Shown: positions 1 through 11,066 of the stretch, in pieces
Position numbering within the stretch: the first letter of the stretch is position 1
Layout of the letters: each line of letters opens with the position of its first letter
Assembly: GCA_014529385.2 (NCBI GenBank)
Contig: CM043945.1
Coordinates: 154,474,741-154,538,740 of the forward strand
From: Adiantum capillus-veneris
Taxonomy: Eukaryota; Streptophyta; Polypodiopsida; Polypodiales; Pteridaceae
Direction of reading: 5' to 3'
DNA length: 64,000 nucleotides
Position numbers and translations under genes: made by a program
Notes under the pieces: model-generated
Seen by the model: only the letters and a program-made list of their open reading frames with translations
Databases searched by the model: none
What the model was told of the DNA's origin: nothing

Positions 1-8
1 CTTGCCAT

Positions 9-668
9 TTGCCTGCAAACTGTCATGCCTGGATTTCTTGCACTTCCATAGCTCAACCATCCTCAACTGTACCAGCGTATTGCTCAGATTGTGGAAGAAA
101 AAGTGGACATTTTGCTGAAGTTTGTCCAAGAAATCTTGACAACAGGGATATATCAACCGCCAAGCAAGGTACAGAGCAAATTGGAAATGCGAATCTTGAT
201 GTAAGTGCAACTAACCTGGAACTTTTGATACAATCAGATGATTATGCATTATCGTTAGAAGCACAAATCAAAACACTGCAAGCTCAAAATGAGCATAAAG
301 ATGCACACGCACCTGAAAAGCTTAAAATTCATTCTTTCAACAAAAAATTCTTGCATGAATTTAGTAAAGGTGTCGAGATATCATCAAAGGTTGAAAAGAG
401 TGTCAGGTTTGCAAATAATTTTACATCCACTACCACAAGTGTGCAATCATTCATGAGTCTAAGGGACACATCAAACAGAATAATGTTAGCTTTGTATGGT
501 ACACATAATTCATATGCACACTATGTAGACCAAAAAGGGCAACTGTACAAAAAGGATCAACCAGTGTTTGAACGATCCACATACCAGCTCATAGAAGTGC
601 GTCCAGTGATAGATAGAAAGGATGGTTCATTTCAGAGGAAAGAATCTATTATAGCCCATCCTCTCTAG
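9..668 (+). pseudogene. gag-like fragment with CCHC zinc knuckle (element A)
   Basis: This open frame encodes about 219 residues. Cysteines 25 and 28, histidine 34 and cysteine 39 form a C-X2-C-X5-H-X4-C knuckle, one residue longer between the second Cys and the His than the usual retroviral CX2CX4HX4C. The rest is polar and lysine/serine-rich with no domain I recognise. Nucleocapsid knuckles bind the element's RNA during packaging. The frame closes at 668 and similar low-complexity polar sequence goes on in other frames (689-1063, 1047-1658), so the original protein was probably longer and is now broken. The first ATG is not necessarily the real start because the element extends left of the window. 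Confidence 0.45.
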
Positions 669-688
669 AGCTGAAAGACATTACCCAA

Positions 689-1658
689 GTGAACCCAAAA
701 ATCTGTTCAGAGCCAAACTCTCTTCCATTGGAAATCAATCTTCGATGTTGTGACCAAACAAACATGTACTTTGACCAAAACAGTCATAGATATAGACGAG
801 AGTCTAGCATCTATGATGCCTTGGGTCCTGAAACCACAGAAGCTCATATCATAGGAGACCCATGGGATAGACAATATCAAGTCAAAGATAATGCTATCTA
901 CATCTTGACTTGGGGAATAATTTGTCATGTTTCATGGAGAAACATAGCAAACTATGTAGAAGGTTTACAGATAGCAAACATCAATAGTGCTACCCAAAGT
1001 GTACCTTCACAATCCCAACAGGTGAGACTCAACCAGCCAAACAGTTTTGAGCTCTCACAATGAAGCAGGCTATAGTGATCACCCTAGGAAGGGGGGAGCT
1101 GCAAATTCATCAAGCTCAGCTCTAGTACCAAAAAATGCTACACCAATTAGAAGCCCAAGAACTTCTAGCCAAAAAACCCCTTCAAAGCAAAAACCATTGG
1201 AAGACCATATGGTTGTTAGAAGTTTTCCATTGACCCAAAAACCATCAAAATTTACAAAAAAAATCTTCTAAGAAGATCATCAGGGACAAAAATTTCAGTT
1301 GATCTCCACGAGTCAAAGCCAAAAGCCGACAAATCCCATAGTGCTCAAGCAATTGCATGAGACCAAGCTCGCATATGCATATCGAGATGCAAATGGCAAT
1401 GACTCTCAACAGGTTCATGACCTTGTACAAGCCCCTAGGGATGCTAAACCTGAAGTCAAGGACTATTTGAAGATGATGCAAAGCCTCAAGTTGCCAGAAC
1501 AAGTCACAAAAAAGTCAAAATCAATGAGAGCTAAAGTCCAAAAGGATACACAAAGGTCACCACCAAAATCTCCTCTGAAGAAAAAGATTCTATCAGACAC
1601 TGCAGTGGATCTTCTAAGATCAAAATCTACTCACATGCAGGAACACAATGCTCGATAG
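689..1658 (+). pseudogene. degenerate polar, lysine-rich coding remnants (element A)
   Basis: Three overlapping open frames (689-1063, 1047-1271, 1299-1658) encode polar protein rich in Lys, Ser, Gln and Pro. They follow directly on the zinc-knuckle fragment and are probably pieces of one gag-like or linker region separated by frameshifts. I recognise no domain in them. The segment at 1299-1658 ends with a basic Pro/Lys-rich stretch that would suit nucleic-acid binding, but that is only composition. Confidence 0.3.
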
Positions 1659-1909
1659 CTGCAAGAAAAAGGTGCAGTTTTACAACAAAACAAGCCAACA
1701 TCCACGGAAGCAGGTGGTCAAAGCAAAGAAAATGAAGATAAAGTTCAACCAAGTTCAATCAAGTGCAACATTGTTGGTGAAAACGAAGAAAAACTCTCAA
1801 GCGAAGTTAAGCTAGATTTTCAGTTAGATAAGAACCTCATGTCCTTTCGCACTTGGAAAAAATGTGGTCGACCACAACTGGAAGATGTTCCTGAATTTGT
1901 GAGCATATC

Positions 1910-2864
1910 GTAGACAAATGAGCAGAATGTTGGGGAATCATCTCCAACACCATTGAAGTAAGTTCACAGATCATCAAAGCTCAATTCCACGTGATCACAG
2001 TAAAGGATATGCCAGAAGATATCATAATGGGAATGCCAATGGCCCAGAAGATGTTAGAGATACAAAATTCAATGAAGATGCAGTCTTCAGAGGCAAAAAA
2101 GAATGAAAACCAATACTGATCACCCGTGGACGATAGCACAAGGTCCTCAAGCACAGTTAGAATGGAGGCTTATGCCAAAGCAAAGCTTATTGAAGATGAT
2201 TCATCTCCATCAAATAGAACTTTAGAAGATCTTAAAGCAAATCAGGCAATATCAAGTGCAAATCAAATAGAGCAAAGAGCAACCACGGAAGCTATTGAGC
2301 AAAGAATGCCATCAAAGCTAGAAGTTAAGAAGAACGAGGTTGCAAACAACCAAGAAGGTGTAGGAAGTCCCAAGATCAATCAGACAATGCGAGTCGAATC
2401 AGTTGATGCAAGTCAGATTGGAAAACAAAGTCTCAAGTCACCTCATAGAGACACAGTTAGATCAATATGAGACCATGGCAAAAGCAGGACAAAGATCTTC
2501 AAGAGAACCAACAATGATAATAATTGTAGTTCTCAACAGTACAAAAGGAGCAAGTATCAGATGCAATGCTCTACTGGATAAAGAAGCAAAGTGCAATATG
2601 GTTGCAGACAGCATTCAGAGTATTCTTGAGATTACTCACAGCAAGCCACGGAACAAAGAAACCATGCATAAGGCTACAAGCCAAGAAGAAATGGTTGCTA
2701 CTCTTAGCATCCAAAATCATGAAGAACAAGTAAAGTTTCAGGTGAAGCCTTCAAAGAAAATTCTTACAGATGTCATCCTTGGACATCAATGGTTAGGTCA
2801 ACATAAGGCCTGCAAAGAAGATAAAATGCTAATACTCTCCTTTCCAAGAGGTGGAAAGCAATAA
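1910..2864 (+). pseudogene. retropepsin-like protease remnants, apparently duplicated (element A)
   Basis: The frame 2403-2864 has the layout of an LTR-element aspartic protease: a segment ALLDKEAKCNMVADS where the active-site D-T/S-G would lie, and about 70 residues later DVILGHQWL, matching the conserved ILG(x)xxL flap-distal motif. The catalytic Gly is replaced (D-K-E), so it cannot be active. A second C-terminal-half-like segment, ending DIIMGMPM, is read around 1955-2060 in another frame. That suggests either a tandem duplication of the protease region or two recombined copies. Both are broken by frame changes. The call rests on short motifs only. Confidence 0.4.
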
Positions 2865-3094
2865 TTACAGGTACCGTTAAGGCTAGATACAGAGTTGCAA
2901 AAGTCACAGGAATTAAAAACAAATCTTGCAGGCAAAGGTAAAGCTAAAGTGGAACTTGCATCGCTTAGCACAAAAGGTGTGACAACGTATGCCTCTACAT
3001 TAAAGAACCCTTATGGATGAGCTTCTTCAAGAAAATCAGCCTTTAAAATCTTCAAGTCAATTGCTGACACAACTGAAACCTCTAAGGAGACACC

Positions 3095-3960
3095 CAGGAA
3101 AGCAAAGATATATCAGCCAAAGTACTCAAAAAATCAAAGGAAAGTCAAGCAAGTGTTTGTTCCGAGCAGTTTAGTTAAAGTCAATGATCCAGTTTGAGTT
3201 AAGGACAGGAAATCAACACATGAAGGCAAACACATGGGATGGATAGCATCACAATGGAGCCTAAAGGAACAAGAGTACTATGGAGGTAGCAAACAGATAT
3301 GGGTGCCAAAACTGCAGGTTAGGGCATATGAAGTAATGTCAAGTCCCTCCCAAGAAAGAAGGCCCACAAGGTATCAACCTCGACAATATCCTAAGATACC
3401 TAAGAACCATGTATACAACAGAACAACATCGAAAGAGGCTAAAGTCTAGCACAACCCTCAAGGGGGTTATAGAACAAAGACGGATCTCAAAGAATCTTCC
3501 TCTTGGACAAAGATTCTACACAGGTATACAGAGATTTGGATACCAGTCCATCGCAAGTCAACTGCAACTACACGAGACCTGCTTGAAGATCTCAAGAACT
3601 CAACAAGACCTAGAACAAAGCAAAGTCAACAATGGAGATACAAAGGTCCTCAAGAGATTTGGATTCCTAAGTCTTCCAGTGCTCCAAGTCAAAATCGAGA
3701 TGCCGACAGTGAATAGAGGCCTACAACAACATCAAAGACTCCTATCAGCAGGCCCAATTGGAGAATCAAACAGATAATGGAGTCTTCACAGTCAAAGAAG
3801 GACAACCCAAACAATGAGAATGCTGATTTGAAGAAGCTAAAACAGGTATGGCAAAAGAAACCTCCAATGCCAACTTGGTCCTTTATTAATCCTCTTTTTA
3901 AGGATTCAAGCTTACTTTTGCCTGAAGAAATGTTTGTAGTAAGCACAAAAATGTAGAAAG
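3095..3960 (+). pseudogene. remnants with repeated (I/V)W(I/V)PK motif (element A)
   Basis: Across several frames the sequence repeats a short hydrophobic-Trp-Pro-Lys motif: VFVPSS near 3160, IWVPK near 3300, IWIPVH near 3545 and IWIPKS near 3660, separated by basic, Ser/Thr-rich linkers. The pattern looks like a protein with degenerate internal repeats that has since picked up frameshifts. I do not know the family. Similar Trp-Pro-Lys motifs occur in linker regions of some plant retroelement polyproteins, which fits the setting but does not prove it. Confidence 0.25.
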
Positions 3961-4180
3961 TCAAGTCGCCAGGGTGCAAAAAACACTCTTTGGCATAGTC
4001 AGAGTCAGGCTGCTGAGTAATAAAATGAGCAAAGCATTAGTCCCAAAGCTTCAAGTCATATTAAACTCTGTGCTAAGAGTCGTAGTTATTAGGCTTACGC
4101 TCAAGCTGGAAGAGTTGAGCATATGTAAAGTCATGTCGCTCATGCTGGATGAGATGAGCATAAGAGTCGAAGTCCATTAA

Positions 4181-6226
4181 CACTAGTTCTGTAATCGGAC
4201 ACTCAAATGTCCTGGCACACTAAAGTGTCCTAATTTTCTAGCAACTTGTCATAATTATTTGGTGAATCTAGAAATAAATTCATAGGTCACGTTCATATCT
4301 TAGGCCAGCTATGAGGTGAAGAGCATAGCCAAATTTTACTTTTTCCAAAATTAATACAAATTAAGATTATAATGTTAAGTTTTAAGATGAAAAAATAACA
4401 GAAATTTAGTGCAGTTTTAACAAAATTTTCATAAATTGCATTTAACTTCTCATCAAAATAAGATTTTGCATAGATTTGAGGGTGTACGGATAGAGAAAAA
4501 CTTATTTTAGCAATAAATTGAGCTTCATAACCTAGTTATGGGACTAAATTTTTTTTATAATCAAAAGACCAAAATCTTGAAAATGCTGACAAAGAGGAAA
4601 ATTTTGGTCTTTCAAGGCCTCTTTCATTAACATGATGAGGTTATGGGACAAAACCTAAGGTGTATAATGTATGTATAGGTCGATACCCATCAACTAAGCA
4701 TTTTTCAAGGGTTCAAACTCATAGGCATCTTGTAATTAAGCTCATTTTAAAAAATTTGTAGTGCATAATTTCTTGCAAAAAAACATTGCTATGAAAAACT
4801 AATGAAAGTGTGTATATAAATCTCCCAATTGTGTCCATATGAGGTATTTGTATACAAATAAGTGAGAGGAACAAAAAATCCAAAAGTGGACTATATTTTA
4901 AGGCTTATTTTTTAGAAATAAAAAATCATAATTACATCATGCACAGTTTTTTGGATATGCCATAAATCACCAAATATGGCTTGCATAACCATTAAAATTT
5001 ATCACCTTATGTAATGGAGTCGTAGGTCTGGTATATATGCATCATAAGACATTGTAAATTGAGATAAACTAAATGTTTTTTGTGATTGTTAGTTGAATTT
5101 GTGAACGTTGCATATTTGACCCACACAACTTTCTATATTTAATTCTAGTCACAACGAATTTTTTTCTCACATGACAACTACAAAACATCAAACACATATA
5201 TAAGTACTTACCACGGATTATTGCATGCCCTTGCTCATTTTTTTCTTAGCCTAGAGTGCGAGTTTTAATGAAACATTGAATTTTGTTTTGCGTAGGTTCT
5301 TTTATTGAGTGTAGTTACTATTGAGTTTATGATCAAAAGTGAGGGATTATAATTTCTGTGAGTACTTTGAATAACATTTTATAGGTTTGCAAAAGCATTT
5401 CTTGAGATGTGTTCTAAATTTCATGTACCATTTTATTTAAATTTGCAAAAAAAGGACACTTTTTGGTACCAAACTAGTGTTAACTTACAATTGGTGGAGT
5501 GTTGTAGAGTCCAACACTCACGCATAGTGCACAGTAAGATGAGAGCACATATCTTTGTCAATGCAATTCTTAAAGGGGTGCCAGCCTGCAAAGCCATGTC
5601 ATATGATTTTATAGCTACGCCAACTTTCTGAAGAGCCCCTCAAAATCTTACTTGCACATCATATTGTTACCCATGCATTTCTGTGTATGCATAAATAGGA
5701 TGTCCCATCATTGGACATATGCATTAGACACTCTTTTTTGCTTCCACTTATGCACTTTGAGTGGACTACAACAGGCAACAACCATTCCATCATGCTACCC
5801 TTTCATATTTGTCGTCTCTTCATTTCCATATCTATCAACAAATAATCCCTTGAGTAATTTATTAATATTTATCATGCTAATAAGTACTCGAATAGTGCGC
5901 GTATCCCAAAGTCATTTTTTCCCACTGGGTTCTTCCCCTTTGGTCATCCAGGTATTAGACCCTAATTTAGAACCTCATCATTCTACTTTCCTTGTACATA
6001 CTTTTCATAAATAAACAGCAACCTCATCATGATGCTATTACAACGGACAAATGCAACATCATCTCTCAAAATCGACTATTCAGACCAATGAAGATGCTGC
6101 AACAAATTGAGCCCCATCAACAAATTCAATGACAAATGAAGACGATCAGCCCGTCAACAACCAATCAAAACCTTCCCTTGCCTCCACAGACACCTTTCAA
6201 CAGTGCCCGAGGACGGGCACTAAAAT
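4181..6226. other. non-coding 3' internal region of element A
   Basis: About 2 kb of AT-rich sequence before the polypurine tract. It has only short chance frames (such as 5407-5631 and 5652-6014) without recognisable motifs. Non-autonomous LTR elements often carry such non-coding filler. Confidence 0.5.
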
Positions 6227-6239
6227 AGGAAGGGGGGAA
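6227..6239 (+). promoter_or_regulatory. polypurine tract of element A
   Basis: A purine run with six consecutive G residues lies immediately 5' of TGTTA, the LTR start. This is the standard primer site for plus-strand DNA synthesis. Element B has a near-identical tract at 49003-49014 in the same position. Confidence 0.75.
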
Positions 6240-6250
6240 TGTTAATTGAA

Positions 6251-6432
6251 TCAATGTCAGTTACCAGAAGCTTCTAAAGACCGAAGACGTACAAATGTAC
6301 ATCGAAGATCAAAGTGAAGAAGCAGTGAAGATTGGAATAAGTCAATGTCAGTTAATAGAAGCTTCTAAAGACCGAAGACGTACGAATGAACATCGAAGAT
6401 CAATGTGAAGAAGCAGTGAAGATTGGAGTTAC
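6251..6432 (+). repeat. 91-bp tandem duplication in U3 of LTR A
   Basis: Two adjacent copies of a 91-base unit (6251-6341 and 6342-6432) beginning TCAATGTCAGTTA, differing at only a few positions. The unit contains the block CTTCTAAAGACCGAAGACGT. It lies about 210 bases upstream of the TATA box, the usual place for enhancer duplications in LTRs. Confidence 0.85.
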
Positions 6433-6644
6433 ACACTTTTCACATTTTCCAAAAAATGGTCACGTATTTTAAATTTTTGATTTATTTCAATCCATTGTAA
6501 TATTTTAATGTGTTGCGGGCTCAATGGGAGTTCCAAGTTGTAAAGAACAAGTCAGTTACTGTGCCTAGGTTGCAGATACAATAAGTGTGGAGCCTTAAAG
6601 GTCTTGGGTGCCAGACATTACACATTTTTAGACCTTGGCTAAGG

Positions 6645-6652
6645 TATAAAAG
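6645..6652 (+). promoter_or_regulatory. TATA box of LTR A
   Basis: TATAAAAG within the block GGCTAAGGTATAAAAGCCAA, conserved exactly in LTR B at 49235. It marks the likely core promoter and the U3/R boundary region. Confidence 0.65.
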
Positions 6653-7342
6653 CCAACTTTGTAAAGATTTTATTAAGTTTTTGGATAAGAAATACACAGC
6701 CTGAGCTAACATCGCTCACTTCTCTCCTTCTTGCGCTTCCTACTCCCTCTCCGGTTGTCACATTGCAAATGTGTTTGTTGCGTTGCAACCACAGGTAAGA
6801 GCTCTACGCATTGACGTAAGTCATTCATAGTATTTTGTAGCTTTTGGCATCACCGACCCGCGGCCTAATTTCATCATAACTAGGAATTTACACTTTTAAA
6901 TAAAAAACTAAGCATAGACGGGGTATTGGGGCATCATTGCTAAGCATTTAGATACATTCTGGGTTGAAAATGACTAGGTCAAAAACCCACTGCTCTTAAT
7001 AATTGCGATTTTGGAACTTGACCTAAAGTGGGGTTTGAGGCCATAAGCATGTGTGCTTAGGTCTTATAAAATTGTCCTAGAAGTTTCGTTACGTTTGGAT
7101 GTCGTTTGATGCTGTAACGGATGTGAATTGTTTGCCGATGAGTGATTGGCTTTTGGTGATTTCAGTCACTTGAGTGTAGCTTGAGTTAGATGCAAGTTGT
7201 TAGTTGTTTTCCAAGAGATTGACAACCTCTTGTAGCCTCCATGCACTAGTCGAGTCAGCTTCGTCCCATGGTTTGACAAATTAATCATGGTTCTCGTTAA
7301 TACTGCAATAAAATAGGATGGTGAGGTTAGACATGCATCCCA

Positions 7343-8370
7343 CACTTGCTTTTCTCATATGAACCACTGTCGAAACTGTTGGAGGTTGCGCCTGAATCAA
7401 AATTCTCAGAGGAAGAGCTGCTACTTTTGGACCTTCTCTTCTTGTGGCTTATCTCTTTTTTAGCTTGCTATTCAAGTTTCAAAGCTCTCTGCTCTAAATC
7501 ATTGAATTTCTTTTTTGTTGCAGGTACCTCTTGCTCTCTGAGTTTCTTACTAAGAAATTTATTTAGAAACCATGCGTATAGCCTCTTTTCTGATGGTGGC
7601 TCCTTGATTTTTTCAACATAACTTCTCACGGGCAGCTTCCCTTGTCTAATCTTATCTAGCTCGCAAAGGATATCCTCATCACCCCTATTATCTGAATATT
7701 CCAATCTGAAATGTTTGAGCAATATGTTGTATGATCTGAGTTGGCAGGCTAGCTAATGGTACTACCATTTCCTTGCTGCATCTTTGAGTGTCAGAGGAAA
7801 AAATTCCCCCCATTCATCTTCATCAATATTCTTCAACTCAACATACTGTTCAAAAGCCTGAATATAAACATCTAATTCATCTTTCTTCCCTCCTTTGAAC
7901 ACTGGGAAAGATATTTTCAAAGAAGAAGTATAATTTTTCCACACAAAATCATCCCTGCTTCTTGTGCCCTTAGAAATCTGACTTCGGCGAGAAGACTTTT
8001 GGTAATGATCTATATAAGCTTCCCAGCCAACTTCTTCTTCAGTCTCAGTCGTTGTCTCTTCTCTGGATTTTCTACTGGAATTGTGATGACTATCCTTACT
8101 GCCTTTGGCCCCATCTGACTTATGCATGGACCGAGAACCCCTGGTTTTGTGTTCTTTCCGCTTAGCCCTTCTCCTTCTAGAATGAGTGGAGTGTTGAGAG
8201 TCCTTGTCCTCATCAGCATGATTGTGCTCCTCCTACGCCTTAGTCTCGCTCTCTGGGTCTTTCTTATGCTCGAACTCTTCTTGTGAGACCTCAGGAATAG
8301 GGTCAGGGTGGTCAGAATAATTGCCTAATTGGGTTGACTTCTTACGACCACGATTGACTTTGGGTGCCAT
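7343..8370 (-). pseudogene. Ty3/gypsy gag fragment (Gy1)
   Basis: Read on the minus strand from ATG at 8370, the frame encodes a charged Lys/Arg/Ser-rich N-terminus followed by a retrotransposon gag core: ISFPVFKGGKKDELDVYIQ, a following FEQYVEL segment, a region ending TLKDAARKW, then FRLEYSDNRGDED and a lysine-rich C-terminus. The core is the alpha-helical capsid-type domain of gypsy gag. In-frame stops occur at codon 46, after AARKW (TAG, then another TAG four codons on), and near 7468. The frame runs into LTR A at 7342, where the rest of the element was separated. The 5' LTR and primer site lie just upstream at 8477-9073. Confidence 0.8.
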
Positions 8371-8476
8371 CAATGCAACTGAAAATTTCTAACTGGGAGA
8401 TAAGAGTTTTCGGTCGAAGAGCAAATAGATCTAACCACAGTGATTGCCAAAATGGAAATGCAGCTGATCTCTCCAG

Positions 8477-8490
8477 ATAACTGATTCCGA
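8477..8490 (-). promoter_or_regulatory. degenerate primer binding site of Gy1
   Basis: On the minus strand the bases after the LTR end (TTTTAACA) read TCGGAATCAGTTAT. This resembles TGGTATCAGAGC, the site complementary to initiator methionine tRNA, with several changes. Position favours the call; sequence match is only partial. Confidence 0.4.
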
Positions 8491-9073
8491 TGTTAAAATC
8501 TAGAGCTACTAGATATGCCGTCGGTTTAGATAGTGAGACTGGAATAGAGCATTTACTGAACTGAAATAGATAATTGAAGTGGAATATGATATAGAAACAA
8601 GAAACATAGCTGGAAAACTAGGGAGAGTATTTGCCAATTCAGATTAATAGCTCAATGTCAACCAATACAGTTTGTAATGGTTCAAGCTTAGATGATTACA
8701 AAATCAATGATTACAAAGTGAAACTAGAGGCGAAGAGCTCGAAAGTGCTAAGAAAGCTAAAGCCAAATACAAACAATTCGGAGGGGGGGGGGCGATTACA
8801 ATGTAGCGGGTCATATTTATAGCTCTCTTGAGTTACTACAGTAATTGCCTATGGTAATTACTACCACTCTCACTGCCTCCCGTCGGTCCCACTTCTAAGG
8901 GACAATTCCCGCCAGCTAGGACTGTCTTCGCATTCTACATACGCCACCAAAAATTCCCAAAATACCCTTCAATTTCTTCAAATTTCTCAATGTACAGTTT
9001 GCTTGGAAATTTATGTGTGCTGGAAACAACATTTTTGTCCAAAAATGTTTACCCGTCAAGACCGCCCATGACA
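8491..9073 (-). repeat. 5' LTR of Gy1
   Basis: On the minus strand this 583-base segment starts TGTCATGGGCGG and ends TTTTAACA, so it has TGT...ACA ends. A TATAAATA lies at 8821-8814 inside it. It is followed by a primer-site-like sequence and, 120 bases on, the gag ATG. No second copy is in the window to confirm the boundaries. Confidence 0.55.
8814..8821 (-). promoter_or_regulatory. TATA box in Gy1 LTR
   Basis: TATAAATA on the minus strand, about 250 bases into the proposed LTR, followed by a pyrimidine-rich leader. Typical placement for an LTR promoter. Confidence 0.5.
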
Positions 9074-9694
9074 TTTAATAACCTGGTAAACATATCTAAA
9101 AGCAAATCTTTGAAGTTTTTTTGCAATTTTTCATAGGAAAATTGGTTCTTCCTCAATACAAGATGATATAACTAGGATCTGATATGGTATTGTGGTCTCT
9201 TAAGATGAAATTGCTAATCTTGTTTATACACAAATGTCTCTACTTGTGACCGCATTAGTAATAAATAGTTTCGTTTAGAAAACTTAAAAATAAATCTTCA
9301 TTGTCATTTATATAAGTATATGCAAAATCCAAGGCTAACCCATCCCAAATGATACAAGGGTATAGTAGGAATTTTTTAGATTTGAGGGGTAATTTGGGAA
9401 TTCCAACAAATTAGACACGTATTTTGGTAATTTTTCCAAAAAAATATCATCATCCTCATTAGATTCTAAGTCTTGAGTTTTATGTAAAATCATGCATGCA
9501 TATCTCCTATTTTACTGTACTAAAAATCTCTATTAATGATGAGTCATTTCTAAGGAAATTGCTAGGATACTAGCATCCAACTATGCCTCAGCTTCACATA
9601 TTTGTTTCGAAATAGAAGGGTACTAGCCAGAGTTGTATTTTTCCACCATAGTAGTGCACGTTCTTGTCGACGCATTCCTCTTTCTAGGAGGCAC

Positions 9695-9696
<2 letters not shown>

Positions 9697-9761
<65 letters not shown>
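9697..9761. repeat. (GA)n microsatellite, about 32 units
   Basis: Uninterrupted GA dinucleotide run of 65 bases. It produces artificial Arg-Glu or Ser-Leu repeat frames on both strands. Confidence 0.97.
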
Positions 9762-9764
<3 letters not shown>

Positions 9765-9901
9765 ATAAGGCCACAAAAATAATGGATAGGCTCCACATTC
9801 TTGAAGGGGCACATCATATTATAATTGTGATCAACTTCAACGTCTTGATGTATTGCTCCAAAATTCTGATTGTTTTTGGAAGAAAAATGAATAAGTAATC
9901 T

Positions 9902-9975
9902 CTACTAGGGCAACTGGTGCCCACAAGAAAAGGTACAACTACTAGGGCAACTAGTGCCCACAAAAAAAGGTAAAA
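9902..9975. repeat. 37-bp tandem duplication with palindromic core
   Basis: Two adjacent copies (9902-9938, 9939-9975) of CTACTAGGGCAACT.GTGCCC followed by ACAA-rich sequence. The core GGGCAACTAGTGCCC in copy two is nearly self-complementary. Confidence 0.8.
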
Positions 9976-10581
9976 TTTTGGATAATGGCTATTATTTTGG
10001 TGGAATACGCTCGGTTTCTTGTTTGCTCAAAACAACTTGCTTGGTGTTTGGTAAAACTCTATTTAGAAGCCAAAAGGTGCCAGAGACATCAATCATTTCC
10101 GAGACTGACATCCAAAAAGTTAGCTTGTATGCCAAATACAAGCCCAAATCAAGCCAAACAATCAATCCAAAAAGTTTTAGGAGGCTATGAACAAAGAGTA
10201 CAAGCTAAGGGTTTCAAAAGAAAAAGAAAAAAGGGAACCCTAGTGACAAAGATGTAACTTTTTCAAATCTGAAGCCATGATAGCCATCTACATCCCTATA
10301 CATCATGTATATGAATTTTGAGGACAATGGAAAATGGTAGCTCATTGATAGTCATCTATCGAGAATGATGTCAGATAAATCCCTTTTGATGCAAATTACT
10401 AACTTGGGGAATTAACCGAGGTTTTTGGGCTTTAATTAAGTCATGTATCAAGTAGAAGCAGTATAAGTATTTACATAGCACACAAAAGCTAACAATGGAA
10501 AATGCAGCTTTGATCACCTTGATGCAGGAACAAAGGAGTCACCAATGACAAAGAGCAGACACAAGGGTTTGAAGTATAGCT

Positions 10582-11008
10582 TGGCCTAAAGAAGTTGAAG
10601 GTTTAGCTAGACAATTTCTACAGAATCCTTGCAAAGTTGTCATTGGCTCACAAGATCTGAAATCCAATTAATCAATTCTACCGATTGTAGAAGTTGTTTC
10701 TGAGAATCACAAATACTCAGAATTGACAAATTTGTTGTAGCAAGTGATGGATTGAGCTTTCTCTATCCATGATGATAAGAGTCAAGCTCAACGAGATTGG
10801 GTTTTTTCTAAATATAGATCTGGCAATAGACCTATAATGAAAGAAATAGATGTTGCATCTAAGTATGGATATGAAGGACATGAAGTTAGTCATCAATTAT
10901 GATTTTCCTGAATCATGTGAAGACTATGTAGAGTGGATTGGACGAACAAGAAAAGCTTGTGAAAAGGCTACAGCCTATACTTTCTTTACATCAGCAAAAA
11001 GAAAACAA
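10582..11008 (+). pseudogene. DEAD-box RNA helicase (DDX5/DBP2-like) pseudogene fragment
   Basis: The plus strand encodes, with stops, the C-terminal helicase half of a DDX5/DBP2-type DEAD-box protein. It begins TWPKEVEGLARQFL (the Ser-Ala-Thr of motif III is eroded), continues with NPCKVVIGSQDLKSN, VVSENHKYSEL, then SIHDDKSQAQRDWV.SKYRSG, and ends VINYDFPESCEDYVEWIGRT and KATAYTFFTSAKRKQ. Between the VMD and SIHDD parts about 20-25 codons that the family normally has (the GSKILIF region) are missing. There are three or more in-frame stops, and motif VI HRIGRTGR is mutated to EWIGRTRK. There is no intron interruption, so it may be a processed copy. It ends about 45 bases before a polypurine tract and an LTR start at 11067. 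Confidence 0.85.
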
Positions 11009-11054
11009 AGACCGCATCGACATCGACAACCAGGTCATGTCAGGGACTCATCGC

Positions 11055-11066
11055 GGAGGGGGGGAG
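11055..11066 (+). promoter_or_regulatory. polypurine tract before LTR F
   Basis: GGAGGGGGGGAG directly before TGTTGATGG. Position and composition match the plus-strand primer of an LTR element. Confidence 0.6.

Larger units (their letters stand above)
1..7342 (+). mobile_element. LTR retrotransposon A, 3' part (5' end outside window)
   Basis: The window opens inside an element that ends with a polypurine tract at 6227-6239 and an LTR at 6240-7342. Broken reading frames at 1-3.96 kb include a CCHC zinc knuckle and retropepsin-like segments, as in gag and protease of LTR elements. I find no reverse transcriptase, RNase H or integrase motif in any plus-strand frame between 2.9 and 6.2 kb, so this is either a non-autonomous element or one that lost pol. 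The LTR resembles the one at 49.0-49.9 kb (element B) from the TATA box onward. Confidence 0.7.
6240..7342 (+). repeat. 3' LTR of element A
   Basis: It starts TGTTA directly after the polypurine tract. From about 6630 to the end it aligns with 49220-49930, including the TATA box, a splice-like GTAAGAGCTCT segment and long shared blocks. Homology stops around 7340/49930, which sets the 3' end to within about 8 bases (the copies share GACATGC.TCC, then diverge). The first 390 bases do not match element B. The flank on the right is minus-strand Gy1 gag, so the element inserted into Gy1. Confidence 0.75.
9074..10581. other. intergenic, no gene recognised
   Basis: AT-rich sequence with a GA microsatellite (9697-9761) and a 37-bp tandem duplication (9902-9975). 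Short frames at 9954-10257 have no recognisable motif and sit next to these repeats. Confidence 0.5.

Noticed and set aside
9562-9898. Frames with long Ser-Leu or Arg-Glu repeats
   Set aside because: They are translations of the GA microsatellite.
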